From Paenalcaligenes hominis_A (GTDB lineage Bacteria > Pseudomonadota > Gammaproteobacteria > Burkholderiales > Burkholderiaceae_B): 64,000 nucleotides of DNA. The translations under genes and the position numbers were made by a program. Under the pieces are notes generated by a model. The model was not told the DNA's origin, did no database searches, and was given only the letters and a program-made list of their open reading frames with translations. This document shows, piece by piece, positions 34,302 to 43,219 of the stretch; the first letter of the stretch is position 1, and each line of letters starts with the position of its first letter. Location of the stretch: the NCBI RefSeq assembly GCF_041359055.1, contig NZ_JBGJKZ010000001.1:756668-820667 (forward strand). Reading direction: 5' to 3'.

Positions 34302-35003
34302 TTAGCGCACGTTAATAATGCGCATAGCAGCTGTGCGTTGTGTGTTGTCTTGGGGATAAACCTGAATGGTGACTTGACGAGCAGTCATGCCAGAGGGAAG
34401 CTCTACAGCGCCTTGGACGTGTGTGTAACGTCCAAGCTCGACAGAGACGGGCTCAGAATCAAAATAGCCAGTGCGACCATTTGGATAACGACCTTGGATA
34501 TTTAGGCTGAGTGTGCCTTTAAATGTGGTGTCAGCTTTGTCGCTGTCTTGCATTAGCAAGATAGAATAGTCCAGTTCATTGTCTTTGTTTGTAAAGTCAG
34601 CAGCGCGGATGCCGGGCGATGTACCACGCGGGTCAGCGGGCATAGCGTCGGCAAAGAGTACTAAGTCTTTTTCAAGAGCTGAAACAATAGCGTCGTGATG
34701 AGTTAGTTTTTCCGTGGCTTCAGAGACTTGGGCTAGACTAGTGTCACGCTCACGTTCGGCAAGGTTAATGCGCGATTGTAAACGTTGATTTTCTGCCTTG
34801 GCTGCATTGAGTTCATCGTGCAGCTGTTGAGATTGCTCTACGGTTAACATAGGGGGACCGTAGCTTTTTTGAATAAATAAAAGGCCGCCTGCACCCAAGA
34901 CCATGCCGGTAATCATAAGAACCAGCCAACGAGGAATACGGCGTTTACGACGGGTGTAGCCATAAGCAGTAGGTTTAAATGTAGGGCGTTTGGAACCTAG
35001 CAT
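34302..35003 (-). CDS. Membrane-anchored coiled-coil protein (possibly DUF6776)
   Basis: 233-residue protein of unknown function. A very basic N-terminus (YTRRKRRIPRW) precedes one transmembrane helix (LVLMITGMVLGAGGLLFIQ, about 27-45). A periplasmic coiled coil with many Gln, Glu and Arg follows (about 55-110), then a beta-rich C-terminal domain. This layout resembles small betaproteobacterial inner-membrane proteins grouped as DUF6776, but the family call is tentative. It lies beside the murU-amgK pair on the same strand, 72 bases downstream of murU, so an envelope role is plausible. Confidence 0.6.
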   Translation of the reverse strand: MLGSKRPTFKPTAYGYTRRKRRIPRWLVLMITGMVLGAGGLLFIQKSYGPPMLTVEQSQQLHDELNAAKAENQRLQSRINLAERERDTSLAQVSEATEKLTHHDAIVSALEKDLVLFADAMPADPRGTSPGIRAADFTNKDNELDYSILLMQDSDKADTTFKGTLSLNIQGRYPNGRTGYFDSEPVSVELGRYTHVQGAVELPSGMTARQVTIQVYPQDNTQRTAAMRIINVR

Positions 35004-35075
35004 GAGGCAAATCGTTCCTGTAGATAAAATAGGTGAATGGCAAAAAACGCAAAAGCTGTCAGAAATGATAGCGTG

Positions 35076-35771
35076 TTACGCTTTTGCCGCCAAGTTTTGT
35101 TCTATTTGTTTCAATCGTTCTGGGGTGCCTATATCCATCCATGTGCCTGTGTACACGCTACCGAGTACATGGTTTTGCTCAAGGGCATGCTGCAACGGCG
35201 TACGCAAAGGCATAGGAGTATGGGAGGGCACAGAGTCGAAAAAGCACGGGTCAAAAACGCCTATGCCGCTGTAAGTATAAGATTGCACACCAGCATGCGG
35301 CTGAACGCGTCCAGCGACTAGACTAAAATCGCCTTGAGTATGATGAGGGGGATTGGGCACCAGTACGAGATGGGCTTTGGCGGCTTGGGAAGCTAAGCTT
35401 TGGGCTAAATAATGCGCTAGTTGTGGGTTCCAGTCGCTCCAAATGTCTGCACTAATCACTAAAAAAGGAGCTGAGCTCAACAGAGGTAGGGCTTGCTTAA
35501 TGCCTCCGGCAGTCTCAAGAGCAGAGGATTCGGCAGAGTAACTAATACGGGCTCCCCACTTGGAGCCGTCTCCGAGGTAGTCTTCTATTTGGGCACCTAG
35601 CCACGCATGATTCACCACTATTTCCGTGATGTGGGCAGCCACTAAACGCTCAATATGCCATTCGATTAAGGCTTTGCCCTGTACTTTGAGTAGGGGCTTA
35701 GGGGTGCTATCTGTTAGGGGACGCATACGCTCCCCTCGGCCGGCGGCTAAAAGTATGGCACGTAAAGACAT
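35076..35771 (-). CDS. murU: MurNAc-1-phosphate uridylyltransferase MurU
   Basis: Nucleotidyltransferase that converts MurNAc-alpha-1-phosphate and UTP to UDP-MurNAc in the cell wall recycling shortcut that bypasses de novo synthesis and MurA (fosfomycin target). 231 residues. The N-terminal LLAAGRGERMRPLT (6-19) and PKPLLKVQGKALIEWHIE are the sugar-nucleotidyltransferase signature; VISADIW carries the metal Asp. The start overlaps the amgK stop as TAATG, so the two are translationally coupled. MurU is preferred over other sugar nucleotidyltransferases because of that pairing. Confidence 0.87.
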   Translation of the reverse strand: MSLRAILLAAGRGERMRPLTDSTPKPLLKVQGKALIEWHIERLVAAHITEIVVNHAWLGAQIEDYLGDGSKWGARISYSAESSALETAGGIKQALPLLSSAPFLVISADIWSDWNPQLAHYLAQSLASQAAKAHLVLVPNPPHHTQGDFSLVAGRVQPHAGVQSYTYSGIGVFDPCFFDSVPSHTPMPLRTPLQHALEQNHVLGSVYTGTWMDIGTPERLKQIEQNLAAKA

Positions 35772-36805
35772 TAAATCGTTAACCCTAAGACAGTTTGTTT
35801 ATTTTCAAGGCGATCAAAAAGACGACGTAATGGATTAAATTCTTCGTAGCGGCTAAACACCTGACGCAAATACTGATTTACACGAGGAATATGCTCGAGA
35901 TAATGGTGCTTGCCATCTCGAATTGATAAACGGCTAAATACCCCTAAAATACGTAGGTTGCGTTGCACACTCATCCACTCATAGGCTTTGTGAAAATCAG
36001 CAAAATCCGTAGCAATAGGTAAACCAGCATGGTGTGCAGCTTGCCAATAGCGAATCGCCCAGTCCAGTTGCTGTTCCTCATCCCATGTATGGCGTGCGTC
36101 CATAACCAACGAGGCTAAATCATAGGTAATAGGCCCGATCACCGCATCCTGAAAATCGATAAGCCCAGGCTGCAAGCTGGCATCTGTGGGCATCATTAAA
36201 TTAGGGGAGTGAAAATCGCGTAAAACAAGCACCGAACCGTGTTTGACGTTGTCAGAAACCAAAATAGTAAAGACCTGGTCTAAGCTTTTTCGCTCATCAG
36301 GGCTAAGCGTGGTGTTGCAGTATTGTTGTATATACCATTGGTCAAATAGCTGTAGCTCTTCAAGCATGCGGGCAGCATCATAGACTTTGAGCCCAGTGGT
36401 GTCTGCTTGCTGCACCCGTACTAATTCCTCAATAGCTAAACGATACAAGCCTTGTAATACAGCGGGGTTAAGGTCAGTTTGTAACGCTTGGTAGTAGTTT
36501 TGGGTACCCAAGTCGCTTAAAAGCATAAAGCCTTGTTCGGCTTCGTAAGCTAATATAGTAGGGGTTTTGGCACCCACTTGCGCTAAACGACCCTGCACAT
36601 CAATAAAAGCAGCATTGTTTTCTTGGGCAGGTGGCGCATCCATAATAATGTAGTTTTGATCAGTACCAGGTAGTCTGTAATAACGTCTGAAGCTTGCATC
36701 GCTAGATGCAGGCTGTAACTGATCTATGTTTAACCCTAAGGACGGCGGTAAAGTGCCAAGCCAGTGAACCAGCTGTTGAAAGCGAGGATGAGCAGTGTTT
36801 TGCAT
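35771..36805 (-). CDS. amgK: MurNAc/GlcNAc anomeric kinase AmgK
   Basis: Aminoglycoside phosphotransferase-fold kinase that phosphorylates the anomeric carbon of MurNAc released during recycling, feeding MurU. About 344 residues from ATG 36805; an in-frame TTG at 36823 is less likely. Kinase motifs: YIIMDAPPA, catalytic-loop LRDFHSPNLMM and the metal-binding GLIDFQDAVIGP. It is divergent from lptD, with 137 bases between the starts, as in other betaproteobacteria and pseudomonads. The product should feed the MurC step encoded earlier in the window. Confidence 0.87.
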   Translation of the reverse strand: MQNTAHPRFQQLVHWLGTLPPSLGLNIDQLQPASSDASFRRYYRLPGTDQNYIIMDAPPAQENNAAFIDVQGRLAQVGAKTPTILAYEAEQGFMLLSDLGTQNYYQALQTDLNPAVLQGLYRLAIEELVRVQQADTTGLKVYDAARMLEELQLFDQWYIQQYCNTTLSPDERKSLDQVFTILVSDNVKHGSVLVLRDFHSPNLMMPTDASLQPGLIDFQDAVIGPITYDLASLVMDARHTWDEEQQLDWAIRYWQAAHHAGLPIATDFADFHKAYEWMSVQRNLRILGVFSRLSIRDGKHHYLEHIPRVNQYLRQVFSRYEEFNPLRRLFDRLENKQTVLGLTI

Positions 36806-36942
36806 AAAAAGTGACTCAAGCAAATAAATTTAACGTGTTAACGTGCCGCGAAGCGTCTGGCTTATCTATAATAGGCAACTGTATTTCTAAGTCGGTATGG
36901 CAAGAATGACTTAGTTAAGAATTTTCAAAGGACACACAGCTT

Positions 36943-39324
36943 GTGCGAACGATTTGGTTTGCCCTAACTATTTTAGCGGGTTTAGGTCTAGATAGTACGT
37001 TACAGCCTGCTTTTTCTTCGGAACCTCGAGTGCCGCAATTTAAAGCAGCAACGCATTTGCGCCTGCACGAGGTCAGCGAGGATAATATGTCAGCCTATTT
37101 TAACGCTGATCGTATTGAAAGCACTGAGGAGGGCTCGGTCTTGTTAACCGGCTCGGCACAGGTGCGTCGTATAGACTCGATTGCTAAAGGTAACACGATC
37201 CGTTTTAACCAAAACTCAGGTGACTTAGCTATTCGGGGCCAAGGCAGTTTGTTACGCGATGGCACGATTATTCGTAGCGAAGCCATTGATTACAACATCC
37301 AAAATGAAACAGGAACCATAGCGGCCCCACATTTTTACTTTGGGGGCTCGGGTGGGGCAGGTCAGGCTGACGAGGCACAGCTACTTTCTAAAGATCACCT
37401 ACGTATGACCACAGTCGAATACAGTGGTTGCCCCTGTCCAGCACCTGCATGGTTTATTCGTTCGCCCCAAGTCGATTTGCATAACGATACGAATACAGGT
37501 GTAGCAAAGCATGGGGTGCTGTACTTTAAAAATGTGCCTATTCTTTACTCGCCATATTTAACTTTTCCTTTACGAGAAGAGCGTAAAAGTGGCTTGCTGG
37601 TGCCCGCATACGGGTATTCATCAAACAGTGGTCTTGAGCTCTCGGTTCCTTATTACTTTAATTTAGCGCCTAATTACGATGCGACATTAACACCGCGTTA
37701 TCTCAGTAAACGCGGTTTGCAGTTGCAAGGGGAGTTCCGCTATTTGACACCACGATCCCTAGGTACTATTACAGGCTCCTACTTAAATAACGACAAAGAA
37801 ACCAAAACCGATCGTTGGGCTTTTAATGCTGAGCACAACCATGATTTAGGGAATGGGTTTGGGTTTGATTATCAATACAGTCGTGTGTCAGATGACGATT
37901 ACTTCAGAAATTTTTCTACGTTTGGCTTAAATGAAGCCTCCATCACAGAGTTACGTAGCCATGCACGTTTTTCTTGGGCCGGAGCCAAATACTTTTCTGC
38001 AGCGTTGTCGGCTTCACAGTACCAAACACTACAAGACCAAGCCGCAGGATATAGCCGTCCACAATACAATCGTTTGCCACAGCTAGAGTTGCAAGGCGCT
38101 CGGTACAATTGGGGTGGTTTTGATGTGGTTTCCAAAAACTCGGCAACCCATTTTGTGATGCCTTACTACAGCGGTAGCTTATCTGCTTTTGACAGATATA
38201 GAACTGAACGTTTAGCGCCCAATAGTACCCGCGTGGCCTCTTATACTACTGTGGCGTACTCCTACATGCAGCCCGGTTGGTATGTGACTCCTAAAGTAGG
38301 TTTGCATTTAAGCCATTACGATACTGCGTGGGACACGGTTAGCGATGTCGCCCAACGTAACTTAAAACGTAATGTTATGCGCTCAGTGCCTGTGTACTCA
38401 GTCGATGCGGGTATGACATTTGAACGCGAGACGCGCTTGTTTGATATTGACTCCATTCAAACACTAGAGCCTCGCTTATATTATTTATATGTGCCTTACC
38501 GCGATCAAAATGCTATACCTACCTTAGATACTGGTATTGCTACGTTTAACTTTTCTCAAGCTTTTAGCGAAAACATTTACAGTGGTGGTTGGGACCGCAT
38601 CGCCAATGCGAACCAATTAACTGCAGGCTTAACCACACGCTGGTTAGATGCCGATACAGGGTTTGAGCGTGTGCGCCTTGAACTGGCACAACGTTTTCAT
38701 TTTGATGATCAACGGGTGTTTTTGCATACCTTTGCTCCAAATGAGCACTCACCCAAACAAGCTCGCTCCGATTATTTGTTTGGGGCCTATGCAGCCCTAA
38801 CCGATCAGTTTAATGTGCGCTTAGATGCGCAAATGAATGCGGATCGCTTTAGTCGCAATCGCATAAATACCAGTGTAAACTGGCATCCTAAACGTTTAGC
38901 CACGTTATCAGCAGCCTATCGCTACGAACGCGACCCGCGTGCTTTTGATAACCCCGACTATACGTTTGTGCATGCCGATGACAATAAAACAAAGGAACAG
39001 TTGTCTTTGACTACACAATGGCCTTTAACAAACCGTGTGTATGCGTTGGGTAGAGTGGATTACTCGCTCCAAGAAAAACGCAGTACGCAAACGATATTAG
39101 GCTTTGAATACAAGGGTGATTGCTGTTGGACTGGACGCTTTGTAGTGCAGCGTTATGCCGTATCTGCTCAAAAAAGCAACAGCGCCGTGTTTTTACAGTT
39201 AGAGTTGTCAGGGTTAGGCTCATTAGGCACAGATCCAATGAGCTTGCTCAGAGAGCGCATTGTAGGTTATGAGTCGGTCAACCCCTCCCTACCAGAGAAA
39301 ACGATTTTTGAGAGGTACGAATAA
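36943..39324 (+). CDS. lptD: LPS-assembly outer membrane protein LptD
   Basis: Large outer-membrane beta barrel that, with LptE, inserts lipopolysaccharide into the outer leaflet. 793 residues, GTG start with AAAGGA upstream. An N-terminal signal peptide (about 1-25) is followed by an OstA/jellyroll domain (about 40-200) containing ALQVRR-like strands and a CPCPAPAW cysteine pair, then a long barrel of alternating aromatic strands. A second Cys pair (DCCW, near 727) would provide the partner cysteines for the inter-domain disulfides. The last residue is not Phe, but RYE at the end still fits. surA follows directly after the stop. Confidence 0.93.
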   Translation: MRTIWFALTILAGLGLDSTLQPAFSSEPRVPQFKAATHLRLHEVSEDNMSAYFNADRIESTEEGSVLLTGSAQVRRIDSIAKGNTIRFNQNSGDLAIRGQGSLLRDGTIIRSEAIDYNIQNETGTIAAPHFYFGGSGGAGQADEAQLLSKDHLRMTTVEYSGCPCPAPAWFIRSPQVDLHNDTNTGVAKHGVLYFKNVPILYSPYLTFPLREERKSGLLVPAYGYSSNSGLELSVPYYFNLAPNYDATLTPRYLSKRGLQLQGEFRYLTPRSLGTITGSYLNNDKETKTDRWAFNAEHNHDLGNGFGFDYQYSRVSDDDYFRNFSTFGLNEASITELRSHARFSWAGAKYFSAALSASQYQTLQDQAAGYSRPQYNRLPQLELQGARYNWGGFDVVSKNSATHFVMPYYSGSLSAFDRYRTERLAPNSTRVASYTTVAYSYMQPGWYVTPKVGLHLSHYDTAWDTVSDVAQRNLKRNVMRSVPVYSVDAGMTFERETRLFDIDSIQTLEPRLYYLYVPYRDQNAIPTLDTGIATFNFSQAFSENIYSGGWDRIANANQLTAGLTTRWLDADTGFERVRLELAQRFHFDDQRVFLHTFAPNEHSPKQARSDYLFGAYAALTDQFNVRLDAQMNADRFSRNRINTSVNWHPKRLATLSAAYRYERDPRAFDNPDYTFVHADDNKTKEQLSLTTQWPLTNRVYALGRVDYSLQEKRSTQTILGFEYKGDCCWTGRFVVQRYAVSAQKSNSAVFLQLELSGLGSLGTDPMSLLRERIVGYESVNPSLPEKTIFERYE

Positions 39325-40710
39325 ATGGATGTACAGAAATTAACACGCTCAATGGTGTTAGCACTGGCAGTAAGCGGGGCTTGGAGTGTAAATACGGTTT
39401 ATGCGGTAGAGTCTGACTTTGAAACCAATAAAGCAGTAGACGGTATTGCAGCTGTAGTAAATACCGAGGTAATTACCTTACGTCAACTTAATAGTGAAGT
39501 GGCGCAGGTGATGAAAAACCTTAACGCTCAACAAATCCCGCTGCCTGAGTCTGAAACCTTACAAAAACAAGTATTACAGCGTTTAATTGATGAGCACATC
39601 TTAACGCAAGAAGCCAAACGAATGGGGGTGGATCCTGCTGCCATCGATGTTAACGAGGCCGTCGAGTTGGTGGCTTCACGTAATAACCTCACTTCCCAGC
39701 AGTTACGTCACGAGGTAGAAAAAGGTGGGATGACTTGGGACGGTTATCTTGATGGTTTACGCCAAGAGGTTTTAGTGGATCAGATTCGCCAACGCGTGAT
39801 TGATCCACGCATTAATGTATCTGAATCCGAAGTGGATGCTCTGCTCAAAAGCCAAGGCATAGATCCCCGTGGTACAGACAGTGCGCCTGCAGCACAAGAG
39901 GTGATTGAGCTAGCCCAAGTTTTAATACGCATTCCAGCCGGAGCAGACCGACAAACTCAAGCCCAACTACGTCAAAAGGCCGAGGATATATTACGTCAAG
40001 CACGCAGTGGGGCGGACTTCTCTGGTTTGGCTGCAGCCAACTCAGACGGTCAAGAAGCGCTTCAGGGCGGAGTACTAGGTGCTCGTCCTCTCGAGGGCTG
40101 GCCTGATATATTTGTTTCAGCAGTAAAAAACACCAGTACAGGTCAAGTGGCTGAGCTAGTTCAAAGTGGGGCCGGCTATCACATTTTAAAAGTGTTGCAG
40201 CGTGGACAAAGCCAAGGCTTAGGCGAAGCCGAAAACGAGATGGTGGTTACACAAACACGAGCCCATCATATTTTAATTAAGCTCGACCAAATTACTTCAG
40301 ATGAGCAAGCCAAGATGCGTATTGAGCAATTAGCAGATCGTATACGTGCAGGTGAGTCCTTCGAAGACCTGGCTCGTGCTTATTCCGAGGATGCGTCTGC
40401 ACCACAAGGGGGTGATCTGGGTTGGTTAAATCCAGGCGAAACTGTTCCTCCCTTTGAGGAAGCCATGAATGCACTGGTTCCCGGACAAATTAGTGCTCCG
40501 GTACGCAGCCAGTTCGGTTGGCACTTAATCCGAGTTGATGAGCATCGTGAGCGCAACGTGGGCAATGAGTACCGCCGTATGCAAGCGCGTCAAATGCTAC
40601 TTCAGCAGCGTGTTGAGCCCGCTTTTGATGATTGGTTCAGCCAAGTGCGTAGCCAAACATTTATTGATAATCGTATAGACCCACAGGCCAGTTCAGGCCA
40701 TCGTAGATAG
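39325..40710 (+). CDS. surA: Periplasmic chaperone/peptidyl-prolyl isomerase SurA
   Basis: Periplasmic chaperone that escorts outer-membrane proteins, including LptD, to the Bam machine. 461 residues: signal peptide (about 1-28, ending near VYAVES), SurA N-domain with AAVVNTEVITLRQLNSEV, then two parvulin domains (about 190-290 and 310-410), each with the QGG-L motif (ALQGGVLGARPLEGWP, APQGGDLGWLNPGETVP). Starts immediately after the lptD stop with no gap. Confidence 0.95.
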   Translation: MDVQKLTRSMVLALAVSGAWSVNTVYAVESDFETNKAVDGIAAVVNTEVITLRQLNSEVAQVMKNLNAQQIPLPESETLQKQVLQRLIDEHILTQEAKRMGVDPAAIDVNEAVELVASRNNLTSQQLRHEVEKGGMTWDGYLDGLRQEVLVDQIRQRVIDPRINVSESEVDALLKSQGIDPRGTDSAPAAQEVIELAQVLIRIPAGADRQTQAQLRQKAEDILRQARSGADFSGLAAANSDGQEALQGGVLGARPLEGWPDIFVSAVKNTSTGQVAELVQSGAGYHILKVLQRGQSQGLGEAENEMVVTQTRAHHILIKLDQITSDEQAKMRIEQLADRIRAGESFEDLARAYSEDASAPQGGDLGWLNPGETVPPFEEAMNALVPGQISAPVRSQFGWHLIRVDEHRERNVGNEYRRMQARQMLLQQRVEPAFDDWFSQVRSQTFIDNRIDPQASSGHRR

Positions 40711-40717
40711 GAATTCC

Positions 40718-41506
40718 ATGCAGCAACATCAGGCACGAAAGCGTTTTGGTCAAAATTTTTTGCACGATGAGGGGGTTATACACCAAATCGTGCGTGCAAT
40801 AGATCCGCAGTCGCAAGATAAGCTGATTGAGATTGGGCCTGGTATGTCTGCGCTGACTCAGCCATTAATGCTAGCGGTGCAGCATTTACAGGTCATAGAA
40901 ATTGACAGAGACCTCGTTCAATACCTACAAAAACGCTATAGTGCAGAGCAATTAAGTATTATTTCGGCTGATGTGTTGACGGTAGATTTTTCCCAGTTTG
41001 GGTCCGGGTTACGTATTGTCGGCAATCTACCGTATAACATTTCTAGTCCGCTACTGTTTCATTTGATGCAGTTTGCCGATCAAATAATAGACCAACACTT
41101 TATGCTGCAAAAAGAAGTGATTGAGCGCATGGTCGCCAAGCCAGGCGATGCGTTGTATGGTCGTTTATCAATCATGCTGCAGGCTCGCTACCGGATGCAA
41201 AAGCTTTTTGATGTGGCTCCTGAAGCTTTTGATCCAGCACCCAAGGTGACCTCAGCCGTTGTGCGGATGCGGCCCCTGAAAGCTGATCGTCCCCAAGCCA
41301 AAAATGCGATGGTTTTTGAAAAAGTCGTGGCTCAAGCCTTTAGCCAGCGTCGCAAAATGTTGCGTCGTACTTTAGCGCAATGGGCACCACATATTGATTG
41401 GGAACAAGTAGGCATTGATCCTACGGATAGGGCCGAGCACCTAAGCCTGCACCAATACATTGCCCTAAGCGATGCGTTGACACCGGTATTGGCACCACAG
41501 ACTTAG
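40718..41506 (+). CDS. rsmA: 16S rRNA dimethyladenosine transferase RsmA (KsgA)
   Basis: SAM-dependent methyltransferase that dimethylates A1518 and A1519 of 16S rRNA late in 30S assembly. 262 residues. RKRFGQNFLHDEGVI at the start, SAM-binding LIEIGPGMSALTQPL, the catalytic NLPYNISSPLLFHL and the C-terminal QAFSQRRKMLRRTL are canonical. It follows surA after 7 bases; pdxA, which sits between the two in E. coli, is absent here. The stop overlaps a convergent gene by 4 bases. Confidence 0.96.
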   Translation: MQQHQARKRFGQNFLHDEGVIHQIVRAIDPQSQDKLIEIGPGMSALTQPLMLAVQHLQVIEIDRDLVQYLQKRYSAEQLSIISADVLTVDFSQFGSGLRIVGNLPYNISSPLLFHLMQFADQIIDQHFMLQKEVIERMVAKPGDALYGRLSIMLQARYRMQKLFDVAPEAFDPAPKVTSAVVRMRPLKADRPQAKNAMVFEKVVAQAFSQRRKMLRRTLAQWAPHIDWEQVGIDPTDRAEHLSLHQYIALSDALTPVLAPQT

Positions 41507-42732
41507 CCATAGAACCAGTAACTTACAGCAATAGCAGCGATCATGCCGGCACCATCGGCTAATAGAGCGCATGGTACCGCATGACGGGCGCGTTGAATGC
41601 CAACCGCCCCAAAATACACGGCCAGTACATAAAAAGTGGTTTCCGTACTGCCTTGGAAAGTGGCTGCTAACAATGCAGCAAAACTGTCTACACCAAAGTG
41701 CTGCATGGTTTCTATTAGTAGTGCTCGAGATGCGCCGCCCGAAAAAGGACGCATCAGTGCGGTGGGTAAAGCATCTACAAACCGATTGTCCCAACCTAAG
41801 CCGTCAATCCCCCAGCGTATACCGCTAAGCACTATGTCTAGGGCACCAGAGCTACGTAATAAACCAATGGCACACAACATAGCGACTAAATAGGGCAGCA
41901 GTTCTTTGCCAACCTGAAAACCCCCTTTAGCCCCTTCCACAAAACTGTCGTAGACAGGGATTTTTTTGCGCCAACCTACAAATAAAAAACAAAAAATAAT
42001 TAGCAATAAGCTTAGGCTGCCAAGCAAAGACGAGACTTGGTTTAAGGCAACACTACTTAGGGTGGTTAGGCTTGCTATAAAAAAGGCAAAAAGTGCCATC
42101 AGCGTGCCTAACCAAAGTAAGAGTACAGGGTCCCAAAGACGGATGCGCTGCACAAGGCAGACCGTGATTAATCCCACTAAGGAAGATGCGCTAGTGGCTA
42201 ACAAAATGGGTAAAAACACCATGGTAGGGTCGGGTGCACCTTGCTGTAGACGGTACATAAAAATGCTGACCGGAATCAGCGTAAGCGACGAGGTGTTTAA
42301 TACCAGAAAAAGAATTTGGGCATTGGTGGCCGTTTTAGGGTCTGGGTTTAGATCTTGAAGTGCGTGCATAGCACGTAAGCCGATGGGGGTGGCGGCGTTG
42401 TCTAGGCCTAAGCCATTTGCCGCAAAATTCAAGGTGATCAGACCCAGAGCAGGATGACCAGCAGGAACACCTGGCATAAGGCGCTTAAAAAGAGGGGTAA
42501 GCCAATAACCAAGACGATCGATAATACCAGCCTGTTCAGCAATACGCAGAAAACCCATCCACAGCGTCAAGGTGCCAAACAGCACAATCATAATTTGTAC
42601 GGACAACTCAGCCATGGTGAATAGGCTTTGTACCATGGCTCCGAAAATTTCAGGCTGATCTAAAAAGAGCCAATGGTAAGCACCGCTCAAGGCAGCAAAC
42701 AAGAAAAAAAGTAACCAGAGGGTATTCAACAT
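41503..42732 (-). CDS. SpmA-SpmB-like fused nucleoside-recognition-domain membrane protein
   Basis: Polytopic membrane protein of the nucleoside-recognition (Gate) domain family, joining SpmA-like and SpmB-like halves that are separate spore-maturation genes in Bacillus. 409 residues from ATG 42732; an upstream GTG at 42759 is possible. Two similar halves are visible: GLDNAATPIGLRAMHALQ in the first, SGGASRALLIETMQ and FQGSTETTFYVLAVYFGAVG in the second, with about ten hydrophobic segments. The solute and role in non-sporulating bacteria are unknown to me. It ends by overlapping rsmA convergently. Confidence 0.8.
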   Translation of the reverse strand: MLNTLWLLFFLFAALSGAYHWLFLDQPEIFGAMVQSLFTMAELSVQIMIVLFGTLTLWMGFLRIAEQAGIIDRLGYWLTPLFKRLMPGVPAGHPALGLITLNFAANGLGLDNAATPIGLRAMHALQDLNPDPKTATNAQILFLVLNTSSLTLIPVSIFMYRLQQGAPDPTMVFLPILLATSASSLVGLITVCLVQRIRLWDPVLLLWLGTLMALFAFFIASLTTLSSVALNQVSSLLGSLSLLLIIFCFLFVGWRKKIPVYDSFVEGAKGGFQVGKELLPYLVAMLCAIGLLRSSGALDIVLSGIRWGIDGLGWDNRFVDALPTALMRPFSGGASRALLIETMQHFGVDSFAALLAATFQGSTETTFYVLAVYFGAVGIQRARHAVPCALLADGAGMIAAIAVSYWFYG

Positions 42733-42806
42733 AGGAGCGCTGCGGTGAGAAAAGTCCACTAAAAAGCGGGCCTAAGCCCGCCTCTGAATTGAAATCCAGT
42801 TAGGAT

Positions 42807-43202
42807 TTAATCATTGCGGCCTTTGGCTTGGATAAGTTCGATTTTATAGCCATCGGGGTCTTCGACAAATGCAATAACGGTGGTGCCATGCATCATAGGG
42901 CCGGCTTCACGGACCACTTTGCCCCCTTTGGCCTTGATGGTATCACAGGCTTTATAAGCGTCTTCAACTTCTATCGCAATATGACCATAACCGTTACCTA
43001 AATCATAGCTTTCGGTATCCCAGTTGTGCGTGAGTTCTAATACTGTGGTATTGCTTTCATCGCCGTAGCCCACAAAAGCCAGTGTGAACTTGCCATCTGG
43101 ATAGTCTTTTTGACGTAACAGTTTCATGCCTAATACGTCTGTGTAAAATTCTAAAGAGCGTTCTAAATTGCCTACGCGTAACATGGTATGTAATAAGCGC
43201 AT
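42807..43202 (-). CDS. gloA: Lactoylglutathione lyase (glyoxalase I)
   Basis: Metalloenzyme isomerising the methylglyoxal-glutathione hemithioacetal to S-lactoylglutathione, a detoxification step. 131 residues, close to E. coli GloA (135). Expected metal ligands: H5 (RLLHTMLRVG), E56 (VLELTHNW), H74 (GHIAIEVED) and E122 (KIELIQ). Motifs LERSLEFYTDVLGMKLLR and FVEDPDGYKIELI are diagnostic. Likely Ni/Co type as in E. coli because of the short form. Confidence 0.94.
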   Translation of the reverse strand: MRLLHTMLRVGNLERSLEFYTDVLGMKLLRQKDYPDGKFTLAFVGYGDESNTTVLELTHNWDTESYDLGNGYGHIAIEVEDAYKACDTIKAKGGKVVREAGPMMHGTTVIAFVEDPDGYKIELIQAKGRND

Positions 43203-43219
43203 AATTTTCCTTGAATAAG

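Noticed and set aside
36832..36942. Extra small gene between amgK and lptD
   Set aside because: Only short frames without ribosome-binding sites; the space fits two divergent promoters.
41571..42358. Plus-strand open frames opposite the SpmAB-like gene
   Set aside because: Basic, low-complexity translations without ribosome-binding sites, fully antisense to a membrane-protein gene; typical shadow frames.
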